In this document: piece by piece, positions 6,822 to 14,656 of the stretch | How the letters are laid out: the number at the start of each line of letters is the position of its first letter | How positions within the stretch are numbered: the stretch's first letter is position 1 | Source of the DNA: Euryarchaeota archaeon UBA462 | GTDB taxonomy: Archaea; Thermoplasmatota; Poseidoniia; Poseidoniales; Thalassarchaeaceae | Assembly: GCA_002506755.1 (NCBI GenBank) | Contig: DAYD01000010.1 | Location: forward strand, 1-20,726 | Reading direction: 5' to 3' | DNA: 20,726 bases | Position numbers and translations under genes: made by a program | Notes under the pieces: model-generated | The model's input: only the letters and a program-made list of their open reading frames with translations | What the model was told of the DNA's origin: nothing | Databases searched by the model: none

Positions 6822-8963
6822 ATGCGCACCCAGTCGTCTTCTTTCGAAATCTCTAGGATTGTCAAGGAGATTTCTGGAATGGTAGGGGCCAGGGTGAGGA
6901 AGTGCTACCAGCCCCACTACGAGCAGATTGTTCTGAGACTGAACAGGAAAGGATACCCATCTACTGATCTGGTGATTGTTAGGGGTCTCAGGACATACGC
7001 ATCAACAAGGGACAGGCCTATGCCGCAACAGCCTTCACAGTTTGCGATGATCCTGAGGAAGCATCTGAATAATTCCCGGTTAATCGATGCAGAGCAACTA
7101 GGTTTTGACAGAGTTATTCGGTTGGTCTTCGAGCACGGAGGCGGGAGGCTGAGCCTGATAATTGAGCTGTTTAGAGATGGGAACGTGCTACTTCTGGATG
7201 AGAGAGACGTGATAATTCGTCCCCTTACTCACGCTAAGTACGCTAGCAGATCTCTGAAGAAGGGTGTTAGGTACAGGCCCCCGCCAAAAGCGGTAGACCC
7301 GAGGTCGATTAGTAGTGATGATATCGATAGCATCCTCAAAGATAGTGAGCATACACTCATCAGAACTCTTGCCTCCAGAGCCAATCTCGGAAGGATATAT
7401 GCTGCAGCAGCATGTCACACTGCTGGACTAAAAGAGGACTCTATGGCCAGCTCCTTGTCTTCAAAGGATAAGGAGTCACTTGCAAAAGCACTCTCCCGTC
7501 TGTTGGAATCTCTCGATGATGGGGGGGAGGCCAACATTTGGTTCTCTGATACAGACTCCAAGATGTCTTGGGAGGCCTGCGATAATGAGTCTGATAGGGA
7601 TTTAGCATCCTCTGAAATAATTGAGATTTCGCCAATCGAACTTCCAAACATGCCAAGTGAAACCAACTCAAAGGTGCAAAACCTGTCTTACGCCTTTGAC
7701 TGTGTCTTCGGTTCCCACGATGCGGCAGCTTTCATTAGAAGAGAGGAAGAGAAATTAGTAGAGAAGGGAGATAGGGCAGAGGACGAAGGCGCCAAGCTAT
7801 CCAGAAGGGCAATTCAGCAAAGGTCAGCAATTGAAAAATTCGACCAGAGGGCAGCAATTACTCAGAATCTTGGCAAGGCTATGCAAGATAACTGGGAACA
7901 CATCGACTCAATCATATCTCAGGTCAATGCGGCTGTCACTGAAAATGGCTGGCTGAATGTCGCAGAAATGGCCTATGATTCCGAATGGATTGACACCGTC
8001 GATCCCGCGAAACACACTGTGGTCGCCTTCCTCCCCGATGAGGAAGGAGGACCTGGGTCAAGTGTGACTATAGACGTCTCAAAGAACGTTCACCAGAATG
8101 CTCAGAGGTACTTTGACGAGGCAAGGGTGCAGAAGGACAAAGCAAAGGGTGCCCAAGCAGCCTTGGACAAGACAGAGAAGTCAAGGGACAGAGCAGAGAA
8201 GAGGGCAGCGAAGGAAGCAGCATCTGGGAAGCTTAGAGGTGTAAAGAGGGCAAGGAGGTTCTGGTTTGAGAAATACAGGTGGGCCATTGTTTCAGGGGGG
8301 CACCTAATGATCGGTGGTAAGGATGCCAAGGGGAACGACGTGCTAGTCAGGAAGCACCTTTCCCCGAGGGATTTGTACTTCCATGCGGATTTGCACGGAG
8401 CGCCTTCCTGCTCTCTCAAGCTCAAGGATGGACTGATTAGGGGCAATACTCCGACGGGAATAGTGCCTGAGGGCATACCATCACTGCAGATCGCGCAAGA
8501 ACTGGGGGTGGGGCTGGAGGACGCGAGGGAGCTAGATGAAAAAGTTCTGGCGGAGGCAGCACAACTTGCAGTCTGTTGGTCTAGGGCATGGGGAAGTGGA
8601 GGAGCTGCCGCTACTGCCTTTCACGTCAGGTCTAGCCAAGTGTCAAAGACAACTGAGACGGGGGAATCATTGTCCAAGGGATCATTTGTTGTTAGGGGGA
8701 AGAGGAACTGGCATAGGAACGTACCTCTGGAGATTGCTGTAGGACTCGGGGTAGTAAACGGGGTTCCCTTGCCCCTCTCTGGAGTGCCCGAAACCATATC
8801 TGAGATTTGCGATAGGTGGGCAATTATAGCCCCAGGGAAGGAGAAGAAAGAGAGCATAGCGAACAAGATCTCGAAATCCACGGGACTTTCACAAGAAGAC
8901 GTTCTTTCCTGCCTCCCGCCAGGAGGGTGCAAAATTAAGGATCAAGGCCTAATTGATCATTGA
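6822..8963 (+). CDS. rqcH: NFACT-family ribosome quality-control protein RqcH (Rqc2/NEMF homologue)
   Basis: Binds the 60S/50S-type subunit carrying a stalled peptidyl-tRNA and, in the family, recruits Ala-tRNA to add C-terminal alanine tails. The 713 residues show the full architecture: NFACT-N (about 6-200, with F-D-R at D96-R97 matching the Asp-Arg pair needed for tRNA handling in bacterial RqcH), a helix-hairpin-helix region near 178-205, charged coiled coils at about 305-350 and 428-475, and NFACT-R/DUF814 from 478 (FWFEKYRW, GGKDAKGND, RDLYFHADLHGAPS) to about 640. The C-terminal eukaryotic NFACT-C domain is absent, as in prokaryotes. ATG 6822 gives an N-terminus (SSFEISRIVKEI) that fits the family. 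Its last 29 nt overlap the end of the convergent GNAT gene. It is cytoplasmic. Confidence 0.93.
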   Translation: MRTQSSSFEISRIVKEISGMVGARVRKCYQPHYEQIVLRLNRKGYPSTDLVIVRGLRTYASTRDRPMPQQPSQFAMILRKHLNNSRLIDAEQLGFDRVIRLVFEHGGGRLSLIIELFRDGNVLLLDERDVIIRPLTHAKYASRSLKKGVRYRPPPKAVDPRSISSDDIDSILKDSEHTLIRTLASRANLGRIYAAAACHTAGLKEDSMASSLSSKDKESLAKALSRLLESLDDGGEANIWFSDTDSKMSWEACDNESDRDLASSEIIEISPIELPNMPSETNSKVQNLSYAFDCVFGSHDAAAFIRREEEKLVEKGDRAEDEGAKLSRRAIQQRSAIEKFDQRAAITQNLGKAMQDNWEHIDSIISQVNAAVTENGWLNVAEMAYDSEWIDTVDPAKHTVVAFLPDEEGGPGSSVTIDVSKNVHQNAQRYFDEARVQKDKAKGAQAALDKTEKSRDRAEKRAAKEAASGKLRGVKRARRFWFEKYRWAIVSGGHLMIGGKDAKGNDVLVRKHLSPRDLYFHADLHGAPSCSLKLKDGLIRGNTPTGIVPEGIPSLQIAQELGVGLEDARELDEKVLAEAAQLAVCWSRAWGSGGAAATAFHVRSSQVSKTTETGESLSKGSFVVRGKRNWHRNVPLEIAVGLGVVNGVPLPLSGVPETISEICDRWAIIAPGKEKKESIANKISKSTGLSQEDVLSCLPPGGCKIKDQGLIDH

Positions 8964-9579
8964 CTTTAGCTGACCATTCAGGTTGCGTTATTGCATACAT
9001 CACACTGTCCGTAAAGTGGTCATATAGCCACTCTCGGTCCCTGGAAATCCCTTCGAGCCGCATTCCAAGCTTCTCTGCGATCGCTCTGCTAGGAAGATTG
9101 TGAACGGATGCTTCGATTACCGACCTGTGAAGTCCAAGATCCAAGAAACAGTGTTGTATCAGTCTAGAGCACGACTTAGTCGCAATCCCTCTTCCAGACC
9201 AATCCTCGGAGACCCAGTAACCTATTCCAAAGCTCCTATTGTTCCAATCTAACCAATTCAAACTCACTACTCCAACTATGGCGCCATTAAGGCGGATTAC
9301 ATAAATCACGGAATCATCAAAATTGTTCCAAAAATTCCTTATCATCGATATTTCGTCATCTATTGATAGTATATCATCCAACCAAGGAAGCCACTCCCTC
9401 AGGTAATCTCTGTTATCATCAATGACAGAGAACAACTCTTCAGCATCCGACTCGACTGGAACGGATATCTCCAGATCTTCAGAAACAAGGAGTCCTAATG
9501 CAGGCTCTGGGTGAGGTTTTCCTGGGTCTATACGCCAGTCTTCTGACTCATTCACATTATCTCCAGTGCATTGGAGCAT
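8935..9579 (-). CDS. GNAT-family N-acetyltransferase (RimJ/RimL type)
   Basis: Transfers an acetyl group from acetyl-CoA to an amine, possibly a protein N-terminus. From ATG 9579 it has 214 residues. The RimL-like layout is visible: EISVPVESDAEELFSVI near the N-terminus, IVGVVSLNWLDW and GIGYWVSEDWSGRGIAT, the last being the acetyl-CoA pyrophosphate loop (R/Q-x-x-G-x-G/A as W-S-G-R-G-I-A), then NLPSRAIAEKLGMRLEG typical of this subfamily. The start is uncertain: ATG 9579 lies inside a TATA-like palindrome, and GTG 9555 sits at a leaderless distance (about 26 nt) from it, which would give 206 residues. It converges on rqcH with a 29-nt overlap and is divergent from the TDO gene. The substrate is unknown. 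Confidence 0.82.
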   Translation of the reverse strand: MLQCTGDNVNESEDWRIDPGKPHPEPALGLLVSEDLEISVPVESDAEELFSVIDDNRDYLREWLPWLDDILSIDDEISMIRNFWNNFDDSVIYVIRLNGAIVGVVSLNWLDWNNRSFGIGYWVSEDWSGRGIATKSCSRLIQHCFLDLGLHRSVIEASVHNLPSRAIAEKLGMRLEGISRDREWLYDHFTDSVMYAITQPEWSAKVNDQLGLDP

Positions 9580-9584
9580 ATATG
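9577..9584. promoter_or_regulatory. Palindromic TATA element between GNAT and TDO genes
   Basis: CATATATG is a perfect palindrome and the only strong TATA-like sequence between the two divergent genes. For TDO it would place transcription start near 9606, leaving a leader of about 28 nt; for GNAT it would place it near GTG 9555. Assigned from position and base content only. Confidence 0.4.
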
Positions 9585-9634
9585 ATATTCCGATTCGGCG
9601 ACAACCCTTCAAAGACAAACCCTACGCACTGCCC

Positions 9635-10717
9635 ATGGGTGACTACGGAAACTCGGAAACCAGAACCTACGGTGATTACCTGAGGCTACATGATCTGCTG
9701 ACGCTGCAAGGTGAGGAGGGCACCGTCTCCCCTGACGAGATGCACTTCATAATTGTCCACCAGACATTTGAGCTATGGTTCAAGCAAATAATAACTGAGC
9801 TAACCGAAGCAAGAAATATTCTAGCCCAAGTTCCAGTCCCGGAGGACGATGTTCCACGTGCCGTCGACCACCTCTCAAGGACTACTGAAATATTCAGGTT
9901 AATGGCCAATCAGTGGACTGTTTTGGAGACTCTTACGCCTCAGGGATTTCTAGCATTTAGGGATGAGCTAGGGACTGCATCAGGTTTTGAATCATTCCAG
10001 ATGAGGGAATTTGAAGCTTTACTTGGTCTTGAGGTCGAGGACAGGATGTTCGGAGTTGACCCACTCATGGCTTTCAGGAAGCTCGCAGAAAGAGGGGAAG
10101 AAGATCAGAGAGTACTTGATAGACTAGAGGCAAGGATAGAGGAGGACAGCCTATACGACTCCCTAATGAGGTGGATCGAGAGAACTCCAATCATGGGGTC
10201 CCAATTTGAGGATGAAGGGGACAATGACGTCGTGGAAGGTTACATTAGGGCTCACCTTGAATCCCATCGTAAAATGGGCGAGGACGCCCTTGAGAAAATG
10301 GAATCAGTAGGGAACAGAGGGAAAGGGGTCGCAAGGGAGAGGCTGGATTCTGCCCATGCTTCTGCATCCTCATTCCTCATTCCCGATGGGGGCATCAGCC
10401 GAGCCCGAGCAGGTCTTTTGTTCATAGAGTCGTACAGAGAACTTCCCCTACTTACCTGGCCGAGAAGATTAATTGATGCATTCGTGGAACTTGAGGAATC
10501 AATGGCAAAGTGGAGGCATGACCATGCAAGGATGGTTGAGAGAATAATCGGAAAGAGAGCCGGTACAGGAGGTACCAGTGGGGTGGATTATCTCGACGCT
10601 ACAGCCAGATACAGGATCTTCAAAGATCTCTGGGAGGTAAGGACCATACTTGTCAAGCCCCAAGACAGGCCAGAGTTGCAGAATGCAGAATTCTACGGAT
10701 ACAATGCCGAATCATAG
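9635..10717 (+). CDS. kynA: Tryptophan 2,3-dioxygenase
   Basis: Haem enzyme that opens the indole ring of L-tryptophan to N-formylkynurenine, first step of the kynurenine pathway. From ATG 9635 it has 360 residues, a normal length. Family signatures run in order: YGDYLRLHDLL (12-22), FIIVHQTFELWFKQI (38-52, with the active-site base H42), LTPQGFLAFRDELGTASGFES (100-120, with the substrate-carboxylate arginine R109), KWRHDHARMV (292-301, haem-axial histidine H297 by alignment with the human enzyme), and GTGGTSGVDYL (310-320), the loop that closes over substrate. The frame is open upstream to 9566, but the extra 23 residues overlap the promoter region. No kynurenine formamidase or kynureninase lies nearby. 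The enzyme is well known in bacteria and animals and less usual in archaea. Confidence 0.93.
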   Translation: MGDYGNSETRTYGDYLRLHDLLTLQGEEGTVSPDEMHFIIVHQTFELWFKQIITELTEARNILAQVPVPEDDVPRAVDHLSRTTEIFRLMANQWTVLETLTPQGFLAFRDELGTASGFESFQMREFEALLGLEVEDRMFGVDPLMAFRKLAERGEEDQRVLDRLEARIEEDSLYDSLMRWIERTPIMGSQFEDEGDNDVVEGYIRAHLESHRKMGEDALEKMESVGNRGKGVARERLDSAHASASSFLIPDGGISRARAGLLFIESYRELPLLTWPRRLIDAFVELEESMAKWRHDHARMVERIIGKRAGTGGTSGVDYLDATARYRIFKDLWEVRTILVKPQDRPELQNAEFYGYNAES

Positions 10718-10819
10718 AATATTGCAATTTAGAAAACCACTCCCTCAGAGATCAGATTTCATTGCTTTTCGGCACTTCTCGAAATCCCAACGCCAATAAT
10801 ATGGCCTTCAGATATAAAT

Positions 10820-11026
10820 CTAGAATAACTCGGGCCATTTTCTTTTTATCCATCTGAAAATTAACCTAGAAATTACCATCGAAGAGAGGAGGAAAAGGCC
10901 CGAAAACCACCAAGGAGAATCACTGCTAGTAGCCAGGAAGTAGGTAATTACTACTATTACAGCTCCGTAGATGGCGCGGAATATTGAAAAAATTATGAAA
11001 GACCTGAAGATTTTGTTTTGGGACAT
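10820..11026 (-). CDS. Small two-helix membrane protein (68 aa)
   Basis: From ATG 11026 the protein starts MSQNKIFRSF and has two hydrophobic segments, about 9-31 (FIIFSIFRAIYGAVIVVITYF) shortened by a polar SSDSPWW turn, and 41-56 (FSGLFLLSSMVISRLIF), then a basic end RWIKRKWPELF. It would be an integral membrane hairpin with both ends inside. The frame also opens at ATG 11089 (89 aa), which lies about 35 nt from an A/T-rich stretch near 11121-11133 and cannot be excluded. It converges with the TDO gene and is divergent from the CobW-family gene. The family is unknown; the hydrophobic pattern makes it more than a random frame. Confidence 0.5.
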   Translation of the reverse strand: MSQNKIFRSFIIFSIFRAIYGAVIVVITYFLATSSDSPWWFSGLFLLSSMVISRLIFRWIKRKWPELF

Positions 11027-11157
11027 TGGGGCCGCTTGGCCATTGCCATCTCCCCGGGACACAACTATTGCCCGCCAAAGCACAATCATCTACATTTTGC
11101 TCGGATTTTCCTATTTCGAGGAATATTAATTGTTCTGAGATTTGTTAATAGATTTCA

Positions 11158-11165
11158 TTAAATAA
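11158..11165 (+). promoter_or_regulatory. Probable TATA element of the CobW-family gene
   Basis: TTAAATAA is centred about 33 nt before ATG 11195, implying a very short leader. ACTAATA follows directly at 11165-11171; it matches the half-site seen in the znuA/regulator promoter, but no partner half-site is present, so this may be chance in A/T-rich DNA. Confidence 0.4.
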
Positions 11166-11194
11166 CTAATATCCCAGCCTAAGGATGAACTAAC

Positions 11195-12391
11195 ATGGCG
11201 ATGAGTGAAGCCCATAACGAAAAGAGACGCATACCAGTGACGGTGTTAACTGGATTCCTGGGATCAGGCAAGACTACCCTTCTGAATCACATACTTACAA
11301 GCATGGAACATAAGATGAAATTTGCCGTAATAGAAAACGAGTTTGGAGACGTTGGAATCGATGAAAATATTCTGGTCGAGAGCTCTGAAGAAAGCATCAT
11401 AGAGGTGATGAATGGCTGTATATGCTGTACTGTGCGGGGCGATCTCACAGAACTGCTGGAAAACATGTATGACCGGATAAAGGACTTCGATGGGGTCCTA
11501 ATAGAGACAACCGGTCTGGCTGACCCGGCCCCAGTCGCTCAGACCTTCTTCGTGGACGAGAATATTGTCGATAAATACGAACTCGATGGAATTGTCACTG
11601 TAGCGGATGCAAAGCACATTACGAGGCACCTCGACGAGGAAAAGCCCGAAGGGGTGGAAAATGAGTCAGTTGAGCAGATAGCCTTTGCCGATCGAATAAT
11701 GCTAAACAAAATCGACCTAGTGGATGATGAGGAACTCAAGAAGGTGGAGAGTAAAATTAGGTCGATCAACAAATTCGCCCCCATGTTCCACACTGAGAAC
11801 AGTATAATCGATCCAGAAAATTTAATCAAAATTGGCGCCTTTGATTTGGAGAAAACTCTAGAGATGGACCCCGAGTTCCTGGATGTCGAAGCCGAACACG
11901 AGCATGACGAACGTGTTACATCAACCAGCTCCAAGTTCGAAGGCGAGCTCAATGTCAACAAACTGAATAATTGGATAGGGGATCTTCTGCAGAACTATGG
12001 GGAGGATCTTTTCAGGTACAAGGGGGTTCTTGCGGTTAAGGGCACAGATGATAAATTCGTATTTCAGGGCGTGCACATGCTCTTCGCGGGCAACTTCAGT
12101 AACGAGATATCCGCTTGGAAGGAGGGCGAGGTTCGTGAATGCCGTTTCGTCTTCATAGGTAGAAATCTAGATCATGATGCATTGCAGGAGGGCTTGATGG
12201 ATTGCAAAGCAGAAGAGCTTCGGTTCAATGTCGGTGACACGGTTTATGCCAATATTGGGGAGTTTGCGGAAGGAAAGATACTGAAGTGCTGGGACGAGGG
12301 AAACCCGTATCGCGTGGAGATTCAGAATCAAGAGAGGTCAAATGTCTGGGTCCCCTTGGACAATGATAACTACGTAAGGGGAACCATCTGA
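11195..12391 (+). CDS. COG0523 / CobW-family GTPase (metal chaperone) with SH3-like C-terminal extension
   Basis: P-loop GTPase of the G3E family that inserts or delivers metals (zinc, cobalt). Of 398 residues: Walker A GFLGSGKTT (20-28), the family metal motif CxCC as GCICCTVRGDL (74-84; C75, C77, C78), Switch/Walker B IETTGLADPAP (103-113), guanine-specificity NKID (171-174), a short acidic/His linker EHEHDE (about 234-239), and the CobW C-terminal domain (247-330, ending ECRFVFIGRNLD). Beyond the usual end, residues 343-398 form an extra module (NVGDTVYANIGEF, CWDEGNPYRVEI, VWVPLDNDNYVR) with an SH3-barrel-like pattern. ATG 11195 is followed by a second ATG at 11201. The ferredoxin gene lies 45 nt downstream on the same strand. 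Whether it serves zinc (as ZNG1) or cobalt (as CobW) is not settled by sequence. Confidence 0.9.
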   Translation: MAMSEAHNEKRRIPVTVLTGFLGSGKTTLLNHILTSMEHKMKFAVIENEFGDVGIDENILVESSEESIIEVMNGCICCTVRGDLTELLENMYDRIKDFDGVLIETTGLADPAPVAQTFFVDENIVDKYELDGIVTVADAKHITRHLDEEKPEGVENESVEQIAFADRIMLNKIDLVDDEELKKVESKIRSINKFAPMFHTENSIIDPENLIKIGAFDLEKTLEMDPEFLDVEAEHEHDERVTSTSSKFEGELNVNKLNNWIGDLLQNYGEDLFRYKGVLAVKGTDDKFVFQGVHMLFAGNFSNEISAWKEGEVRECRFVFIGRNLDHDALQEGLMDCKAEELRFNVGDTVYANIGEFAEGKILKCWDEGNPYRVEIQNQERSNVWVPLDNDNYVRGTI

Positions 12392-12436
12392 AAGCTTAGA
12401 TGTTGAAATTTGGGTCTTTTATTTAGGGTGAGCAAT

Positions 12437-12775
12437 ATGCCGGTAAAGGTAACTGTTTGCGAGGGTTGTTGCTGTGGCAACGTAGACAAGGGGCACCCAG
12501 AGGTACCGGTAAACTATCTCCTAGACGCTTGGAACGAGTATGACATTGCCAAACACGTAGAACTCGAAATCTCGGGCTGTCTCGGTCCTTGCAGTAAACA
12601 CAACGTCTCTGTACTTAAAATCCAAGATAAAGAAATATGGATCGGCGAATTAAATGAAGAATCTCATTACAAAGCAATCGTTGAATGGGCAAGTAAATTT
12701 TCTAGTATTCAAGGTGGAGATGCTATCCCCAAGATTCTACAGGACCATGTTTTCGACCCAGATGAAGATTACTAG
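12437..12775 (+). CDS. Small 2Fe-2S thioredoxin-like ferredoxin
   Basis: A 112-residue protein with cysteines in the pattern of thioredoxin-like 2Fe-2S ferredoxins: VCEGCCCGN (C8, C11, C12, C13) and SGCLGPCSKHNV (C48, C52). The CCCG and CLGPC motifs are typical of the small ferredoxin-like proteins often found beside cobalamin/CobW genes. The C-terminus (95-112) is acidic. I chose ATG 12437 because GGTGA sits 5 nt before it; the frame is open further upstream to 12410. Spacing of 45 nt after the CobW-family gene suggests a shared transcript, and a T7 run at 12794-12800 downstream may end it. The probable role is electron transfer to, or metal handling with, the upstream GTPase; this is inference from neighbourhood. 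Confidence 0.8.
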   Translation: MPVKVTVCEGCCCGNVDKGHPEVPVNYLLDAWNEYDIAKHVELEISGCLGPCSKHNVSVLKIQDKEIWIGELNEESHYKAIVEWASKFSSIQGGDAIPKILQDHVFDPDEDY

Positions 12776-12776
12776 G

Positions 12777-12785
12777 AATTATATC
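12777..12785 (+). promoter_or_regulatory. TATA-like element before the pirin gene
   Basis: AATTATATC lies just past the ferredoxin stop and is centred about 21 nt before ATG 12802. That is slightly short for a leaderless ATG start; an in-frame GTG at 12808 would fit the usual distance better. Confidence 0.35.
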
Positions 12786-12801
12786 TGACCCCATTTTTTT
12801 C

Positions 12802-13689
12802 ATGGATGTGCGATGCGTTTCTGAAATCGTAAAGACTCAGACTGTCAGAGAGGGCGGTGGATTCAAAGTTCGTCGACCTTCTAGGATTAACAGTATAACC
12901 AGCCCATTCCTTTTGTTGGATGAGATGGGTCCAACCAATTACGGCCCGGGAGAGGCTGTGGGTGCACCATGGCATCCTCACAGAGGTTTTGAAACGGTTA
13001 CTTACCTTCTGGATGGCAGGATGAGGCATGAGGATAGCTCAGGAAATAGAGGTGATTTGAATCCGGGGGATGTTCAGTGGATGACTGCAGGTAGGGGAAT
13101 CATTCACTCGGAGGAACCTCATGAGGAGTTCAAGAAATCAGGTGGAATATCACACGGTTTTCAAATCTGGGTGAACCTCCCAGCCAAGTACAAAATGATG
13201 AAGCCGAGGTATCAAGAGATACCATCCTCAGAATCACCGACTGTTTCCAAGAATGGAGTCTGGGCTCGTGTCATAGCAGGAGAGTGCATGGGCAAGTCCT
13301 CCAAAATAGACACCATGATCCCAATTACCCTTATCCACATTAAGATGGCAAAGGATTCGGAACTACTGCAAGCAATAGATAGTAGCCTGAACGCAATGCT
13401 CTATGTTTTCAAGGGAAAAATAAAGGTCGAGAACAAACTTGCTGTGAGATCCAAACCCCTACCTTCCGGCTTGGGTGTCAAGCAGCAAATAGAGGATGGC
13501 GAATTAGCGATAATGTCTGAAGGTGAGAAAATCTCAATCACCTCCGAAGAAGACTCAGAGTTCCTTATTCTCGCTGGCCCAGAGATCGATGAACCAGTCG
13601 CGAGATATGGCCCATTTGTCATGAATACCGTGGAAGAAATCAACCTAGCATTTTCTGATTATCAAAACGGGACCTTCGTGAACCCCTAA
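12802..13689 (+). CDS. Pirin-family bicupin protein
   Basis: A 295-residue protein covering both cupin domains. The metal site is complete: H58 and H60 in WHPHRGFETVTYLLDG, H102 and E104 in GIIHSEEPHEEF, the same four-residue set and almost the same numbering as human pirin. Other signatures are SPFLLLDEMGP (34-44), LNPGDVQWMTAGRGI (86-100) and HGFQIWVNLP. The C-terminal cupin (about 165-280) ends with LILAGPEIDEPVARYGPFVMN, typical of the family. Pirins bind iron or nickel; described roles include redox-responsive regulation and quercetin dioxygenase activity, and none can be chosen here. It starts 26 nt after the ferredoxin stop and has its own TATA-like element. It is convergent with znuB, 43 nt apart. 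It is cytoplasmic. Confidence 0.92.
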   Translation: MDVRCVSEIVKTQTVREGGGFKVRRPSRINSITSPFLLLDEMGPTNYGPGEAVGAPWHPHRGFETVTYLLDGRMRHEDSSGNRGDLNPGDVQWMTAGRGIIHSEEPHEEFKKSGGISHGFQIWVNLPAKYKMMKPRYQEIPSSESPTVSKNGVWARVIAGECMGKSSKIDTMIPITLIHIKMAKDSELLQAIDSSLNAMLYVFKGKIKVENKLAVRSKPLPSGLGVKQQIEDGELAIMSEGEKISITSEEDSEFLILAGPEIDEPVARYGPFVMNTVEEINLAFSDYQNGTFVNP

Positions 13690-13732
13690 ATTTCACTTCT
13701 CATACCAATATGGGGTATCTTTGCTAATTGCC

Positions 13733-14656
13733 TCAGTTATTCTCGGTAAGTATTATCGGAACCAAAATATTGCGTCCGATTGCCACAATCCCAAAAATCG
13801 CTGCAGAGACAACTGCTATCATTGAACCACTCCCAGTACTCATTTCTGATGAAAAATAAAGTCCGATAAAAACTGACGTGTGTCCAAAGACCTGTGCCCA
13901 AACTAGGCATGACCTGAAGCTACTACCAACCTGTTGTGCTGTGGCTGCTGGAGTCACTAGTAGTGCTGTGACAAGAAGAGCACCCACTATCTTGACCATG
14001 CTGACCACCACAGCAGCGGTGATTATGCTGAACAATAGGCCAATGTTCCTGGCTGGGATGCCTTGTACCTGTGCGGCAATGGGATCTATTGAAGTAGCAA
14101 GTAGTGCATTGTATAAGAAAAAAAATGAGAGAGTCGATAGTACGCATATCAACACTATTAGATCGAGACTATCTGCGTCGATTAAAAGCAGGTTTCCAAA
14201 GAGATAACCCTCAACATCGTTCTGCACCCCACCCCCATAGAGCCTAAGCACCAATAGGCCGAATGCAAGCATACCAGTCAAGAATATCGCAATGGATGCG
14301 TCGCCAGTAAGAATCTCTCTCCATTGCATTTCAAATATCAAAATGGATGCAATAATGCTGAAAACAAGAGCGTAAACCAAAGGAACAGCGGATCCCAGCA
14401 CTATTCCAACGCATATGCCTCCGAAGGACACATGCGCCAATCCATCCCCAATCAGTGACAAATTCCTCATCATCAAAAAGGACCCCAGTACTCCAGCAAC
14501 GAATGTCACAACCACCGAGGAAACTAAGGCGTATTGAAAAAGACCCGGGCCATCAGAAGTTACAAAGAAATGAGGAAAAACCTCCCCTGGTACAAATTCG
14601 CCAATCGCCTGAAGAGGCGAGGCCAAAACCTCCATCAGTAGCGTTCCAAGTCCCAT
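13733..14656 (-). CDS. znuB: Metal ABC transporter permease (ZnuB/ABC-3 family)
   Basis: Membrane channel of a zinc/manganese-type importer. From ATG 14656 it has 307 residues with about eight to nine hydrophobic segments. Family motifs: MMRNLSLIGDGLAHVSFGG (62-80) on the ATPase-coupling side, and VKIVGALLVTALLVTPAATA (221-240), the signature helix of ABC-3 permeases. The start is fixed by context: the znuC stop TAA shares one base with this ATG (TAATG), with GGGAGA 7 nt upstream, so translation is coupled. Extending to 14689 would add residues that overlap znuC. It is the last gene of the leftward znuA-znuC-znuB set. The metal is most likely zinc given the His-rich ZnuA, but manganese or iron permeases look the same. 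Confidence 0.92.
   Translation of the reverse strand: MGLGTLLMEVLASPLQAIGEFVPGEVFPHFFVTSDGPGLFQYALVSSVVVTFVAGVLGSFLMMRNLSLIGDGLAHVSFGGICVGIVLGSAVPLVYALVFSIIASILIFEMQWREILTGDASIAIFLTGMLAFGLLVLRLYGGGVQNDVEGYLFGNLLLIDADSLDLIVLICVLSTLSFFFLYNALLATSIDPIAAQVQGIPARNIGLLFSIITAAVVVSMVKIVGALLVTALLVTPAATAQQVGSSFRSCLVWAQVFGHTSVFIGLYFSSEMSTGSGSMIAVVSAAIFGIVAIGRNILVPIILTENN

Noticed and set aside
11140..11172. Second full operator copy upstream of the CobW-family gene
   Set aside because: Only one ACTAATA half-site is present; the expected partner 16 bp away (about 11190-11198) does not match, so a complete operator cannot be claimed.
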